The notes beneath the pieces are model-generated. The model was not told the origin of the DNA. It saw only the letters and a program-made list of their open reading frames with translations, and did no database searches. From Symbiodinium natans (lineage: Eukaryota > Sar > Dinophyceae > Suessiales > Symbiodiniaceae): 64,000 bases of DNA. Numbering within the stretch: the first letter of the stretch is position 1; every line of letters starts with the position of its first letter. Below are positions 20,069 to 32,742 of the stretch, in pieces. A program made the position numbers and the translations under genes. The stretch is taken from contig CAJNDS010000481.1 in assembly GCA_905221605.1 (NCBI GenBank), forward strand, positions 1-64,000, read 5' to 3'.

Positions 20069-21662
20069 CACTGGGTCCTCGGATTCTTCCTTCGGGTCAC
20101 CGCAGAAAAAGATAGACGGAGCACTACGATGGGCAGCGACACGTTGGCAACAAAGGCGAACGTGAATTTAGGACGGGGAGCGGGCCAACAAGGGACTGCG
20201 AATGACGACGAAGTCCAATGGGTTTTTTGAGCCTCCCTTGACCTACCAACATCACGTAAAGGGTATGCAGGCAAGGAGTGGATGATGCTGGCCTACGCGG
20301 GCCTACACTCGGCTTCGCGGCTGTGGCTTGTGTAACCTGCCTACGCAGACCTACGCCCTGCAGTGAAAATGTCTGCAGACATTGATGCTGAATCATGGAA
20401 TGAGACATGTGGGCACCCGTGAACCCTGAATGAAACCCGGGGAGGCTTGCGACGCATGAGATGCACTGGAGCCCTTGCTTCTGACGAAAGTCCCAAGCTC
20501 CCGAAAACGCCTGAAAGCCCTAATTATCCTGGAACCTTACTGATAGCCTGAAGCTCAGCTCTGTTCAGGCCTCTTTTGCGATGGTACAACCCCCTGCCGG
20601 AACAGGGCCTTAAGCTACGAAACCGTCAATGAGTCGCCAAGAAACAGGCGGCCTGATCAGTCACAGCTGGGTCAATGCAAACAGCGCTCTAGAAAAGCGC
20701 AAACAGATGGGTACCGAACCAGATTGACGCGTCAGCTTTTCGGCTTGGCGTTGGAGGACGTTAAGGTGCCATTTGGGGCTTCATGCGGTTAGTGATGTTA
20801 GTGGCCGAGAGCTCCAGCGAAGGCAGGCTGTCATCAGGTGACCTGACTATCAACCGGATGCTTGATGCTTGGCTCTGGTCATCTCTTTGATTCCTGCTTG
20901 AAAACCATTCCTCAATGCAGTGTTAATTCAGTTCAATCCGCGGCAGCGCCAGTGTAAGCTCGGCCCGGAGAGCACAGAAGGCCAGAATCTGCTGTGTAGC
21001 ACAAGCGCCGGCCTGCAATGCAAAAATGGACTGCACGGGGCTTCGTCGTCGGAGTGTCAGTCGCTACAGTGATGTTCGTCCCTCTGCAACTAGGCATCCA
21101 AACCGCAAGCCAGTATCTCGGGCACCTTCGAGGTAGGGCCAAGCAGGAGCCAAGCAGGCGCCAATCAAGCAGGGCCAAGCACGATGCGCGGAGCCTGGAG
21201 CCTATGGGCTTATGGGCCAAGCCCTCTCAAGACTGTTCCTCTTGCGATACGAGCTTGGAGGCTTGCCTACAGGGTCCAGGGGATAGGTATCGGGCCATTT
21301 CTGCGCCGCGAAGTTTAGGCAGCACGGCCAGTGACATTGTGACATCGATTCTGTAGAGGTTTCTGGATGCGACCTGCAACGCAGCGGAGACAGTCATCCC
21401 AATCCTTCGATCATGTTGCAAAGCTCGAAGCGAAACTTGAGCCCGAAATTCCCTGAATGCCCTAAATGGATATCATGCCTGGGGTGGCTGGTTGGGGAGG
21501 GTGGATGCTTGCATGAGCGCCAGACACACTTAAGCAGACCTCGCCAAGACGCCTTCATATGCGGCTCTGGAGAGCACCAAGAAAGCACGACAACGGACAT
21601 GGGTTCAGACTAGCCTTCAGCCACCAAGTGAGCACAATGACTTTGGAAGGCTCCGTGGCTTT

Positions 21663-21902
21663 GTTTGTGTGTTAGTGACAGCAGGGGCTCTGGAACTAGG
21701 CAACTCTCAGGAATTGTCTGGGCATTCCCACCCCCAAAACAGTCGGGAACCGCTTCGTACCGTCGGGACTACGCCAAACCGCCCAGCTAGGGGTCGTTTC
21801 TCGACCGAATGGGTCTTGAGACTAATGCCATGGTTCTTGAAACCAGAAAGCGCAAGGACAGACACCCTCTGTTAAGCAGACCACCCGCTACTTTCAACAA
21901 CG
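21663..21902 (+). repeat. Dispersed repeat family, copy A (about 240 bp)
   Basis: This block aligns with 39159-39382. Shared landmarks, in order, are TGTTTGTGTGT, CAACTCTCAG, AAACAGT.GGGAACCG, CGAATGGGTC, ATGCCA.GGTTCTTGA.ACCAG, and GACA.ACACCCT. The copies are diverged with indels and no coding frame is conserved. Confidence 0.7.
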
Positions 21903-24373
21903 ACTTGATGTTGTCACAGGCTTGAAGCAGAGCTCCAGGAGGCCAGACCCAGCCTTCTGAGATGGAAACGGGGTACTGCCCGTGCTTTTGTGAGTGCTGC
22001 TGGTGGCATGCAGTCCTCCCCCGGAGTTTACATTGCTGTTCCTGTAGAGTTGCATCCCCTGCGCGCAGTCAGCGAGCGTCCTCTAAACCCACGGCATCAG
22101 ACGACAGGAACGACCGGCTAAGAAAGAGAGCCAAGCGCCGAACATGCCGAAGTGAGCTGGGCTCAAGCGATAGCCCTGAAGCCCAGATCGGTTGGAAGTT
22201 CGAGTTCGCGTGACTGGCGACCTGCTGGCCGTGCACGGCCGCTGCGCACGCATGGCTCCGGAGGCCTCGGCGCTGCATGACACAGGCTCTTTCTTGTTGC
22301 ACAGCCACAAGAGCGGCATTGCCAACGGAATGGCTTCTTTCCCTCAGCACACGGTGAGCTGGTCCGATCTTCGGGTGCTTTGTCAGGTGTGGGCTAAAGC
22401 GGCTAAAGGCCTGATGCGCTCAGACGCAAGAACGCGGCGAGCTCGTACAGAGCTTACGTCCCTGTCTGGCATTTTTGACGTCACGTTGGCTTCGACGGAG
22501 ACCTCAATCTGGAAGCTGTAGCTAGGGAAATACGCCTACGTACGCGTCGCATATCGTCGCGCGTGCTTCTGGAAGGGCTCTGCCAAGTGGGGTCGTCTTG
22601 GAAGGCCGAGCTGCATGTTGCTCGCAGATTCTTCGTGTCCAAGCGAGCGAACGGCAAAAACCTAACGTCCACGGCATTCATTGAGGGCTATCGCTTTTGG
22701 GGTTAAAACCGTACTGCCAAGTCATGGAGCGCCAGGGGCACTCTTAACCAGCCGATTTCAAGCCAAGTGGACTGCATCAGCCATGTAATCAACTCAAGCT
22801 ATGAGGCTAGAACTGACTCGTGTCTGGGGGTATCGCTTTTGGGGTTAGGTCCCGCTTGCACAGCAAGTTTGCAAAGAGAGGCGCGGGATTTAGCCAGTTG
22901 CTCAGAGCACACATGCTGGGATGTGACAGCCGAAGAAGGGCAAGTTCCAGCTCGACTAGTCAAGGTGCTGTGCGGCGGTGGGTGCATGCGTGCTGGGGTT
23001 CCAGTGCATTCTGCGACGCTTTCGCGTGTCCTGCACGCAGGATCACACAGGCCGAAGATTTCTGGATCTTCTGGACGCCGAAGCTCCCCTTGGCAAGCGG
23101 TTCTCAACAACTATCGAGTTGACCGGGCCTGGGATCCTTCGGGATCCCTCAGCATGTCTGCTGCGCATCATGTTACTTCTTGCGTGAAGCCTGTTTGCTC
23201 GCTTGGCAGGATCGACGCAAGTATATGTCAGTCAATCTGTGTGCCTTGAAAAGGATACGTGGGCTGAGTTATTCTAGAATCCTAGAAGGATGCTGTAATG
23301 AGTGAGTGCTTCTGTGTAGAATCCGCAACGTACCCACAGAATGCACAGGGTACGTCAAATGCGAGGCATGCTTGCGCTGCTTGGCAAGGGGAACACAGAG
23401 TTCCGGCTTCTTCTGACACGTCTCGGAGCGCCCACACAGTGAGGCTGGCTGTGCCTGGCTGTGCCTTCTGCACCATGCCAAATCAACTGCCAGCCTGGGT
23501 CAGTCAAAGTCATCAGGGTCTGCTCAGGGCCTAGATAGAATTCCACCCCTGCTTGAAGTTTCAGGGAAGACTTACAGCGTTTGCGAGTCAGGACTGCAGA
23601 TTTTCTGGCTTCCCACGCACAAGGCTCGCTACAAGCGCCACTACGTACTGTACGAGTAGTACGAGCTGCTGTTCTCCCATACAGCAGAAGCAATCGCAGA
23701 TAACTTGTTGCAAGCTTCGATTCAGACGAGACCGCGCCTCTTTCGCACCAAGACCTCGACATGCCTCAGCACCGGACCTGGGCTGTTTGGGTTTTTGGGT
23801 TGAGCGTGAGCAGAGGAAATTTGTTGCTTTGTGGGTTGCTGCTCCGATTCTAGGGCCTATTCTGTCCGGCTAGTGGCCGAGCACCGCCGAGAGCGCGTCG
23901 CCGGTGCCAATTTTGGGTCGCTTCATGCGGACCTCCGCAGGCACTTGTCGATGAAAGCCAGGAGGGGCTAGAGGTGAAGAGGAGCTCGAGCCGAACCAGG
24001 AAAGTGACATGGGGAGGTCGTGTTGTGGGCTGTTAAAGGCTTAAAGGATTTTGGGGGAGCACCTCAGGCTCAGGGATGCGGGGAAAGGGTTCTCTTCGTC
24101 AAGGCCGAGTGGTCGGGCTTGGGGCTTCGGGTGTAAGATGGGTCAAGTGATTGGGCTTAGGGTTCAGAGTTTAGGCTTCTTGGACTATTCAAGTTTCCAG
24201 GTGTGGTTTTGAGGCGGGGAGGTCTCGGGAGGGTTTGGCTACCCCCCTGGACGGCCCCTTATACCCCAACCCCGCCCCACCCCACGCGACATGTGTTTTG
24301 ATATTGGCGATGCCATGTGCAGCCTTAAGTCCAAATCCTGTATTGAAGCTCATACATTCTTGTAGCTTGTATA

Positions 24374-24520
24374 TTCGCCTCGCCTTCCTGCCGAGAAGCG
24401 TCTGGAACAATCAGACCCAGACCTGGCCTCCTTCCCCCGAACCCAACCCTTCTTTCCATGCAAAATTTTGTGATGGAACCCCACCCCCCCTCCCCCCCCC
24501 GCCCTCTAGGACCCCCCTGC
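24374..24520. repeat. Hairpin plus C-rich dispersed element, copy 2
   Basis: Same left block as 13322 and 38488 (TTCGCCTCGCCTTCCTGCCG, then GAGAAGCGTCTGGAACAA), then AATTTTGTGATGGAACCCC and a C-rich tract. A GCAAACCGATG stretch just downstream is shared with copy 3. Confidence 0.8.
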
Positions 24521-24804
24521 AAACCGATGGAAAAACCCTTAAGCCCGCCAATGTGCACGGAGCATGTGACACACCCCAACCTGAACTTGAAGGACCCCAA
24601 ACGACCCAGATTCTCCCTTCACTCCCCTGGCCGCTATCACACCAGCGCTTATCCGCCGAGCCCTCCAACAGAAGAGGTTGTGAGAACAGGCACCCTCCAC
24701 ATAACCCCTTGGGTACCCCGCGTAGGCGACCGGGATCCGAAAGCGGACGGTTTGCCGGGACCAGGGAAGGTTGGGCTCACGCTGTAGGGTCTGACACCAA
24801 AACC

Positions 24805-24893
24805 AACCCCTTCCCCCCCCCAACCCCCCCCCCCCCACCCCCCCCCCCCCCCCCCCCCTCCCCCCCCCCCCTCCCGCCCACCCCCCCACTTCC
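24805..24893 (+). repeat. C-rich low-complexity tract
   Basis: Runs of C are broken by single A or T. Poly-Pro and poly-Gly open frames here are artefacts of the tract. Confidence 0.95.
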
Positions 24894-26042
24894 CCATCAC
24901 CCACTTCGGAGTTTCAGCGTTCAGCGTAGAACAGAACTTCCGGCAGGCAGTCCACCCTTTCGGGTTTAATCCCATCTGACCTTTTCTTTGCCTGACATGG
25001 GTATGTTTTGGGTATGTTTTGTAGGCAAGAGTGGGAGCAGACCGTGCAGGCCCCGCCCCCCCACGTCCCTCCTTGGCCGAGGCCTTCGCGTAGCGTTAAA
25101 ACTAGGGATACCGAGACGTGGTACTGCTGCTGACAGCTGAACACACGTTGGCCTTCTCAACTCATGTCTTTCAGGCATCCCGACGACCCTACTAGTATTC
25201 AAGCGCGTCCGTATTATGCCCCTGAAAATCCCGATATGTCAGGCGGCAAGCCGCTTCAAGCGAAGGAAGGCTAGGGCAGCTAATTAGGTGAAGAGGCACC
25301 ATTTCTGCAGCTCAAGCATGCTGCGAACATTCAAGACATCACCTCACCCTCCAGCCCCCTCGGGTGTTCTGCGCAAACACCTCGCAGTCAATAGTGTCAA
25401 TATGTGTCAATGAAGGCAAACTCGTCGGCCAGCTGCCACGCCCATTCTGCCACCCTTCACAGCGCTGGCGAGTGACAGTAAGAGTGAACTGCGCAATGTG
25501 CGCAAGCTGCTTCTCTGCACCTGACCCCGCCTCCATGGGGCTGTGTAGCATGCCCAAGCCAGGAAAGATGTAAAGAGAGGCAGCGACAGCGGAGAAGGGT
25601 CTTCGCAAAGCATCGCCGCCAGCGCGGGCAAGTTTAGGGAAGTGGTGGCATGGAGTGTCATCGTAAACCTGCGCCTGCTCGCCAACCGAGCCAACTCGCT
25701 GCTGTGAGCCAGCAATCAATATCTCCCCCTGGCTCCCCCTCATTGCATTGGCATAGGCTGCACACGTCCAAGCTGTGAGTAGTCAAAGCGGCGGCTCGGG
25801 TGTGGCCCTTCCAGGGTATCGGCCACAGGACCGTTAGGATGGGCTCGCATGGCTTCACGTGAAGGCCAGCTTGCATGGGATTACGCATCACTGCAATAGC
25901 CTACTCCTGTTTTTGCACAGACATGGTGCTTTTGCATCGAATCCAGGGCGCCCTTGCATCGATATGGCCGGATGGCCCGGATGGCTTGTGCAGAGAGCCC
26001 GTGCTTTTGGCAGCTTCCTTGCCACCCTTCCCAGCACCGAAC

Positions 26043-26349
26043 CAGATTCTCGATCTTCACGGATGAAATAAGCGCCAAGAGACGACTTGTGTGCGCGAAG
26101 ACGATCTTGCCTCGTGCGGCTCATTGGGCGCTACAGCCGCTACATTCGCGCAACTCGGAGAGTTGGTACAGGCAGGCCGAGCCTGAAGTAAAGATCCAGG
26201 AGCCGTGTCGTGGGTCTTTGCAGTAACCGGACGGTTCTTTCCAGACGTTGGGCTTTCAGGTCCATGTCGGATCCGAAAATATTCTGTGCCCAACTTGCCA
26301 ACAGGGCGCACCACGCACAAAGACGGTGCCAACTGGGCAGCGCTTGATG
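26043..26349 (+). repeat. 307-bp near-identical direct repeat, copy 1
   Basis: Identical to 27426-27732 except for one T/C difference near the left end (AATAAGC versus AACAAGC). An open frame on the minus strand is shared only because the DNA is shared; it has no motif. Confidence 0.95.
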
Positions 26350-27425
26350 TTGAGCGCTCAGGGCCTGCTCATGTCGCGTTCTCTGTTCGGTGAACAATAC
26401 CCAAGCTGATTCGACCTCCAGAGCTATGGGGGACCTTCCCGCAGCGGTGCAACTTGCATCTTGCTTGCAAATTGCAGCCTTGTGGGGTGGAGCATACCTC
26501 TTCACCTCAGGGTGCTCTTACGGTTTAGGTTTAGGGCTTCCCGTGAGTATACGGGCATAGGACATATCGTCCTATACGTAATGGCCATTCTAGGCTCAGG
26601 TGCTAGCAGATTCAGATACACCTTCATCAGCCGCCACCAAAACCGCTAGAATTTAAGGCTAGGCTGAGCTGTACAGAAAGATACCTGGGCTTTCTGGAGT
26701 ATGTGGTGATCATGGGCCAGATCTCTCAGCCCCAGCTCAAGACTAAGCACCAGCGAGGAGCCGTCGCCCTGCTAGGCACATCGAGGCAGTGGGTCAGGGC
26801 CCTGCACGCACAGACCTGACAGTCATAGCAAAGGCCTACAGCACTGCGGTTGTGGACAGAAGTGATGCAGAAGCACGGGCTGGCGCACAACCGACAAGAC
26901 CCCTGCTGAGCTGAGGATGCCACAGCGTGCCTACTCTTGAACGATTGGTTGCCACTCTTTGGGCCGACTGTTAGCCTATGCTATGCCTATGCTACTCAGC
27001 TGCTACTCAAGTTCAGCATCTGATGCCGTGGCTACAGAGACCGGATGGCTGGTGTGAGATGTGGAGGGCAAATGCTTGTGGCAGCTTCCTGGCCACTCCT
27101 TCCACCGAACGCGGGAACGTCGTCCAATAGAACACATGGGAATCCAGTAGAAATGCCAACTGCCCACAGGACCAACGCGAGGTCATCCAGTCCCTTTGGT
27201 CTTTGGCACGCCAAACCCAGGTGACACAGGCAATAAATACAGATGGGCCCGTGCTATGGTGGAGAGCGAACAAGAGAGCTAGATGACGAAACTACAGGTT
27301 TCTGTGAGGCACAAGCTGAATGTGTCTTGCATTTTGTGAGGCTTTGCTTAAAGGCTTACCTGCGCTGCGGCTCTCGAGACTCGAAAGCATCACGGGGCAA
27401 ACCAAAAGCATGGGATGAGGACCAA

Positions 27426-27732
27426 CAGATTCTCGATCTTCACGGATGAAACAAGCGCCAAGAGACGACTTGTGTGCGCGAAGACGATCTTGCCTCGTGC
27501 GGCTCATTGGGCGCTACAGCCGCTACATTCGCGCAACTCGGAGAGTTGGTACAGGCAGGCCGAGCCTGAAGTAAAGATCCAGGAGCCGTGTCGTGGGTCT
27601 TTGCAGTAACCGGACGGTTCTTTCCAGACGTTGGGCTTTCAGGTCCATGTCGGATCCGAAAATATTCTGTGCCCAACTTGCCAACAGGGCGCACCACGCA
27701 CAAAGACGGTGCCAACTGGGCAGCGCTTGATG
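27426..27732 (+). repeat. 307-bp near-identical direct repeat, copy 2
   Basis: Same 307 bases as 26043-26349 with one mismatch. The flanks differ abruptly on both sides. Confidence 0.95.
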
Positions 27733-30700
27733 GGCGCTTCCGTCAAAAGCTTGTGGGTCGCTGACCCAGCTACAACCAGACCGACCGACTCAGCAAGTCA
27801 CTCGGCACCGTGCCTGGACTTTCAAAAGGATGGGGTCGACTTTCGACTTATGGTGACGAACAGAATCTCCGAGCCCCACGCAAGACACTCGATCATTCTT
27901 CAACTGTCGCGAGCATTCTTGGCGCCGCCTTCAGCACATGCAAAGTGCACACCGAGCGTTCTTAAGGTTCAGGGCTCAATACTGAGAAGGCAGGCGACGA
28001 GACGGCGGCGCTCACTCAGCCGGCAGGTCTTGAAAAGGGTCAAGGAGGCCTACAGGGCCTACAGGCTGCGGAAGCTCCCTGTGGGCCTGAGAAGAAGGGA
28101 AGTGGCCGCACGTACTCTGCACAGGTCGTGTTGTCTTCTTGTCCGGTTAACAATACCCGAGCATGCTGATTCGACCACCTTCAACCTCCAGAGTTGGGGG
28201 GTCGACATTCCCGAAGCAATTTGGCGCCACCGGGCTGTCCCACATCTTGCTTGCAGATTGCAGCCTTGTGGGGTGGAGCATCCCTCTTCACCTCATCGAG
28301 GGCGTGTTTAAAGTTCAGGGCTTCCCGTTAGTAAACTGAGAAGGCAGGCGACGAGACGGCGACGCTCACTCAGCCAGAAGGTCGCACGACCCGCGGAAGC
28401 TGCAGGCAGGCTTTACAAGAAGGGAATTGGCTGCACGTACTCTGCAGCGTCACAAGCTTAATGGCTAGGCTTGCCTGGGACATCGTGCTGTGATCTCCTG
28501 TGCAAACAAAGTGTCATCTGTCGGCTCAAAGTGTGACAAGCACAGTCGCCCTCCTACAATCACAGGCAGTTACGCAACAACTCGGAAGCTTCTCAAGTCG
28601 TCGGGCTCCACGGCTACTTTTGAGAGCGGAGCAAAACTGTTATATTAGTCTGGGATTGTAAGCAAGCTGCTGCTAGAGCGGACGGGATATTGCAGCATCG
28701 AAAGGCCACCAGCACTGCTGAGGTGCATAAATGTGATGCCGATGCACGGAGTGGCGCGCACCCGACAAGACGCTTGAGCCCCACTCTTGGACAGTTGGAT
28801 GCCACTCTTCGGGATGTTGCTCAGATTCAGCATCGACATCCTCGAGGTTGCTTGTGGAGACTGGGTGGCCTGTGTGAGATGCGGAGCGTCAGTGTGTCAG
28901 CCAAAAGAACACGTGGAAGCCCAACAGAATTGACAACTGCCTGCAACAAGCAAAAATTCGAGAGGATGCCGCAAGGGACTGTCAAGGGTCTTTCTGGAGC
29001 TACACCTCAATATGCTTGTGTGTGGCTCTTTAGAGATATCTTCACATGAGCCTGTCTGAACTCATGTTAGGGCAACACGCCGCCCCCCCCTAAAACCCTA
29101 GCGGAGCTAGCGGCTTGCGACAGTAGCGCCGATCTGCGACTGGCTTGGTGCACACAAGCCATGACATAGCCTCTCCCGACTGGCTCGGAACCATTCTCCA
29201 TCGTCGACACAGCTCAGGTCGCCCATCTTCTCCTCTCTACGCCCCCAGGGGCCGACGCCTACTTCTGAGGGTGGCGCAGAACGAAAGTGGCGCACGCCTG
29301 TTTCTGAAAGCGGCGCTTAACCGAAAGACTGGACAAGAGCCACGGCGCAAAACCGCGTCTGTTAAGGAGCCTGAAACGGACACTTCTGCACAGGCCATTG
29401 CAGTTCCATGGCAAAGGTATGCCATTGACAACCTTGGCTGGGGAACCTCAGAGAAGAAGCGCGGACTCATGCATTGAAATGCTTGGCATTGGTTTAAAAC
29501 ACTGGCATGCGGAAGTCCGCATCCCGCCGTGCCATGGAGCATCTGCCGCATGCTGGCCGAGGCCCACGCGGAGCCGGCCCGCCATTTTTCGAGGGCTCAC
29601 TGCTCCGACACAAATACCCTCGAAAGGGCATGTACATATACCGCACCCTGCTCAGCCAAGCTCAGGCGTCCGAGCAAGCACTCAGACCCATCAGGATTCA
29701 TCCAGACCGGCGAGCTCACCCCTAACCGCCCTAACCGCCCTAACCGGTGCACGCCTCGGGAGTCCGCACGCTCTCTCGTTGCGTGACAGCCAAGGCTTGG
29801 AAGAGGCGGTCCGTCTCAATGGAAGTCGACTGACGCAAGACCCCGATTCAAGCAACGCCATGGTCAAGCTGCGAGCATCGAGCTGGACGAAGCCACAAGG
29901 CCCTCTGGCCTCTGCAGGAAACGTGAAGGATGCTTGCAACGAGCCCACTGCTCTTCAGACTTGCACGAGGCTGAAGAAGCCTCAGCGCAAATCCATGTAA
30001 ATCCCGAAGTTGAGACGAGAGGTGCGAAAGGGTCCCAGGCGCGCGCGAGGGAAGCCAGGGACACAAGTGACACAAGGGGCAGGAGAAGTCAGACGAAGCC
30101 AGGAAGGGCACAAGAAAACACACAGATACACAGATGCGTGGCATCCCCGGTATCCCTCTGACCGCGGCATCTGAGATCATTCCACACAGTCCAGACCTGC
30201 TATTGAACCAATATTAAACACCAGAGTCTCATTATAAGTTGAACGCCAAAGGTGCAAGCAGTGCAAACTCTGATGGCTCACTACGAAGGGCCCAGTCAAG
30301 CAACCCCAAACGGAACCTTAGCCCGGGAGTCTTGGCCGAACGCTGTCGGCATGCGGTGAATGGAGTTGCTGGTTGCTCACGTCTTCCTGACATGCGTGCT
30401 ATCAGTGCTATCTCATACAGCATCCGTTTTCCTGAGGGTTCGCGAGATGTAAGACATTGTAAGACGTAAGGCAACATGCTCCAGAGGCAGCTCCGGGCCG
30501 CAACACACCTTGTGCCTTGTGTGTTTCTCCTTAGCCATCAGCAGTAAACTCCCCTCCTCGTCAGCCACAGCGATCTGGGAGGAGAAACCTTTCCGTGGCT
30601 GCATGCTGGCGATGTCAGTGGCTCATGCGTGCGTCGCGATGCCTTGGTGCTTGTTGGTGCTTCTTACTGGGCCTTCAGAGACGTGAGCACCGTGCTCGCC

Positions 30701-31374
30701 GATCTCGAACAACGAGCCACAAATGCAAAAACTCAGCTGCTGTAAGCCGATGTGAGAGCGATGCGGACGTGAGCAGGCAGCCAGAGAAGCCATGGTGCTT
30801 GTGGGCTCCCACATACATGTGGCTTCGGAAAGATAAACTCGCAGAGCCGTTCAGTGAAAAAACGTCATTAGATGTGGATGGAACGAGGGCTTGGGGTTTA
30901 GGGTTTAGGACTGGTCTAAGGTTTCTCATCTGAGCCTGAGCTGGAGGATCCTCTCCGGCTCTCCTTGCAGGGAGCCCTCGAATCGGAAACTGGCAGCTGG
31001 AGGTGGCACACTGGGGCATACTGCTCAGAGCTAGATAGGCATCAACACCGGAAGCAGTGATCTGACATGGCCCCGATGCTTAAAGACCCTGGTATGTCCG
31101 CATTGCAGACTCAGACCTTACTTGCGGGGTGCTCGAAGTTGAGTTCAGCCCTGAAGGCGATTTGGCAATCCGAGTCCGACACCTTTCCCTATCTTTCCTA
31201 AAGTCCCGGTTTTCGTCTGCAGGCGGCTCTGGAAACGGCCGTCATTTCTCGGAAATGGCGCGGAATGATGCAGACTTGGCTGATTTGATGCTGAGGACCA
31301 TCTTGCATGCCAGTTGTGCAGACTACCCGAGCAGCTTTACTAAGGCGGTTTTGCGTAGCAGACGACCGGGGCAG

Positions 31375-31401
31375 GCATACCAAGCATACCAAGCATACCA
31401 A
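31375..31401 (+). repeat. 9-bp minisatellite (GCATACCAA)3
   Basis: Three perfect tandem 9-base units. Confidence 0.95.
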
Positions 31402-32534
31402 GCAGACCTGGAATCTGAAGAGACGAGCCTTATTTGCCGACTTACGCCCCCCTCACAAAGCAGCCCACCTGGCACAAGGGCCAGGAACACTGATCGTGAA
31501 CATTGTCAGACTTGTTGCATGGTGTCATGGACAAAGATGGCAACTGCTGAAGTCGTGGGCTATGGCGAATAACGTTCCGCCATTCTCCCAGTTTTGACCA
31601 ATGTCGTTTGTGACAAGAACCATGAACATGGCATATTTAGGGGAACGGCTTTAAGGGAGGCTGGCAACTACTCTGACCACAGGGCGAGTGTCTTGCACCA
31701 TGGCAGAAAGAATCTGATGGCATTCGAGGATGTGGCTCAAAGACGGGATTCCCTGCCAAACCCTCAAGCAACTTCAAGGCATCGCGAATGGCCTCCAGGG
31801 TTGTTCCGGTTCTGCCCTGGCACTTACTTTGCGGGCCTGCTTGTCCTCTATCCTAGAAGTGCTGCACAATGACCAGCCCAGGGATCAAAGAATGTACTAT
31901 GTCGACCAGGCTTGCACGGAACCAAAAGGGCCATCTACTACTTCCGAGGGCGGCGCGGAACAAGCACTCTGATTGGGTCACTGAGGACACGGCCAAGACC
32001 AAGACCATGCAAGCAGCGAAGGTCTGTGACACATGAATCCACCCGTTCTGCATCCAGGCGAGTGAATCCACCCTAAACGCGAAACCTGTGACACAAATGC
32101 TGGCGTGCAATGTCCACGCGGGCCTTCGTCATATCACCCTTCAAATAGCGCGCCGCGCGCGGCCATGGGGACATGCAGATTCAATGCGGATGGTTTGCAG
32201 TCGTAGCTGAACGTCTTAGGACTCGACCGAGCCAAGAAATTGCTCAGGCATCCTGTCTAGTATCAGGGCATGATCCATGCCTCTCTGTTGGCTTGCCTTA
32301 AGTGCCCCCTTAGTTGCCCCGGCGGAAAGAGGAAGAGGAAACCGACACCTCAAAAGGCTTCTCTCGAGAAACCTAGGGCCACTCTGATGGACCTGCAGCA
32401 GCCTCTGCTCTTTGCCTAAAGCTAAAGCTCCCCCCACCCGCAGACAAAGTGAGCATCTGGGCGTGCACTTGCGAGAAGGCCTCAGGAAGAGCAGGAGGAA
32501 GTGAGTGTTCTGGAAGCGCGCCCTGGAGTTTCCC

Positions 32535-32742
32535 ATCTGCTGAAAAGTGCGAAAAGGTGAGCTGACAATGGAATGAGAAGGTTGCCTTGGCGTGAGCCTA
32601 GCCACTTGTCTCAGTTGGGCTTCGATCCCACTTGACACCAGCAGCTTCTGCTGAAAGTACGAATCGGTAAGCTGAGATAAATGCTGAAATAAAAGGCCGC
32701 TTTGGCGTGAGCCTCGCCACTCTCATCTCGGCATCGATCCCA
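32535..32742 (+). repeat. Imperfect tandem duplication (about 100 bp units)
   Basis: Two adjacent blocks (32535-32632 and 32646-32742) share TGCTGAAA, GGTGAGCTGA or GGTAAGCTGA, TTGGCGTGAGCCT, GCCACT and TCGATCCCAC in the same order. The TTCGATCCCAC stretch in the first resembles a tRNA T-arm, but no cloverleaf forms. Confidence 0.75.

Larger units (their letters stand above)
13520..24370. other. Gene-poor stretch with minisatellites
   Basis: I see no supported gene. Long open frames (for example 16928-17740 plus and 18868-19611 plus) overlap others on both strands, have low-complexity composition and no motif. The identifiable content is short minisatellites at 17.2, 18.0, 19.3 and 20.0 kb and one half of a dispersed repeat at 21.66-21.90 kb. 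Confidence 0.5.
24900..30230. other. Mosaic of duplicated non-coding blocks
   Basis: No supported gene. Besides the 307-bp pair, diverged pairs include 26380-26530 with 28140-28310 (shared TTGCAGCCTTGTGGGGTGGA), 27975-28030 with 28335-28385 (shared GAGAAGGCAGGCGACGAGAC) and 26860-26960 with 28730-28830. The order differs between copies, so this is a patchwork rather than one tandem array. Confidence 0.55.

Noticed and set aside
22155-22170. Other GGCTCAAG matches (for example 18990, 22155, 43683) as spliced-leader relicts
   Set aside because: Only about 8 bases match and the upstream CCATTTT is absent; expected by chance in 64 kb.
24235-24975. 244-residue Pro-rich frame and Gly-rich antisense frames
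   Set aside because: Same cause: a C-rich tract at 24805-24893 and its flank.
27631-28311. 226-residue plus-strand open frame
   Set aside because: Starts inside the 307-bp repeat and spans mosaic duplicated DNA; no motif and chance-like composition.
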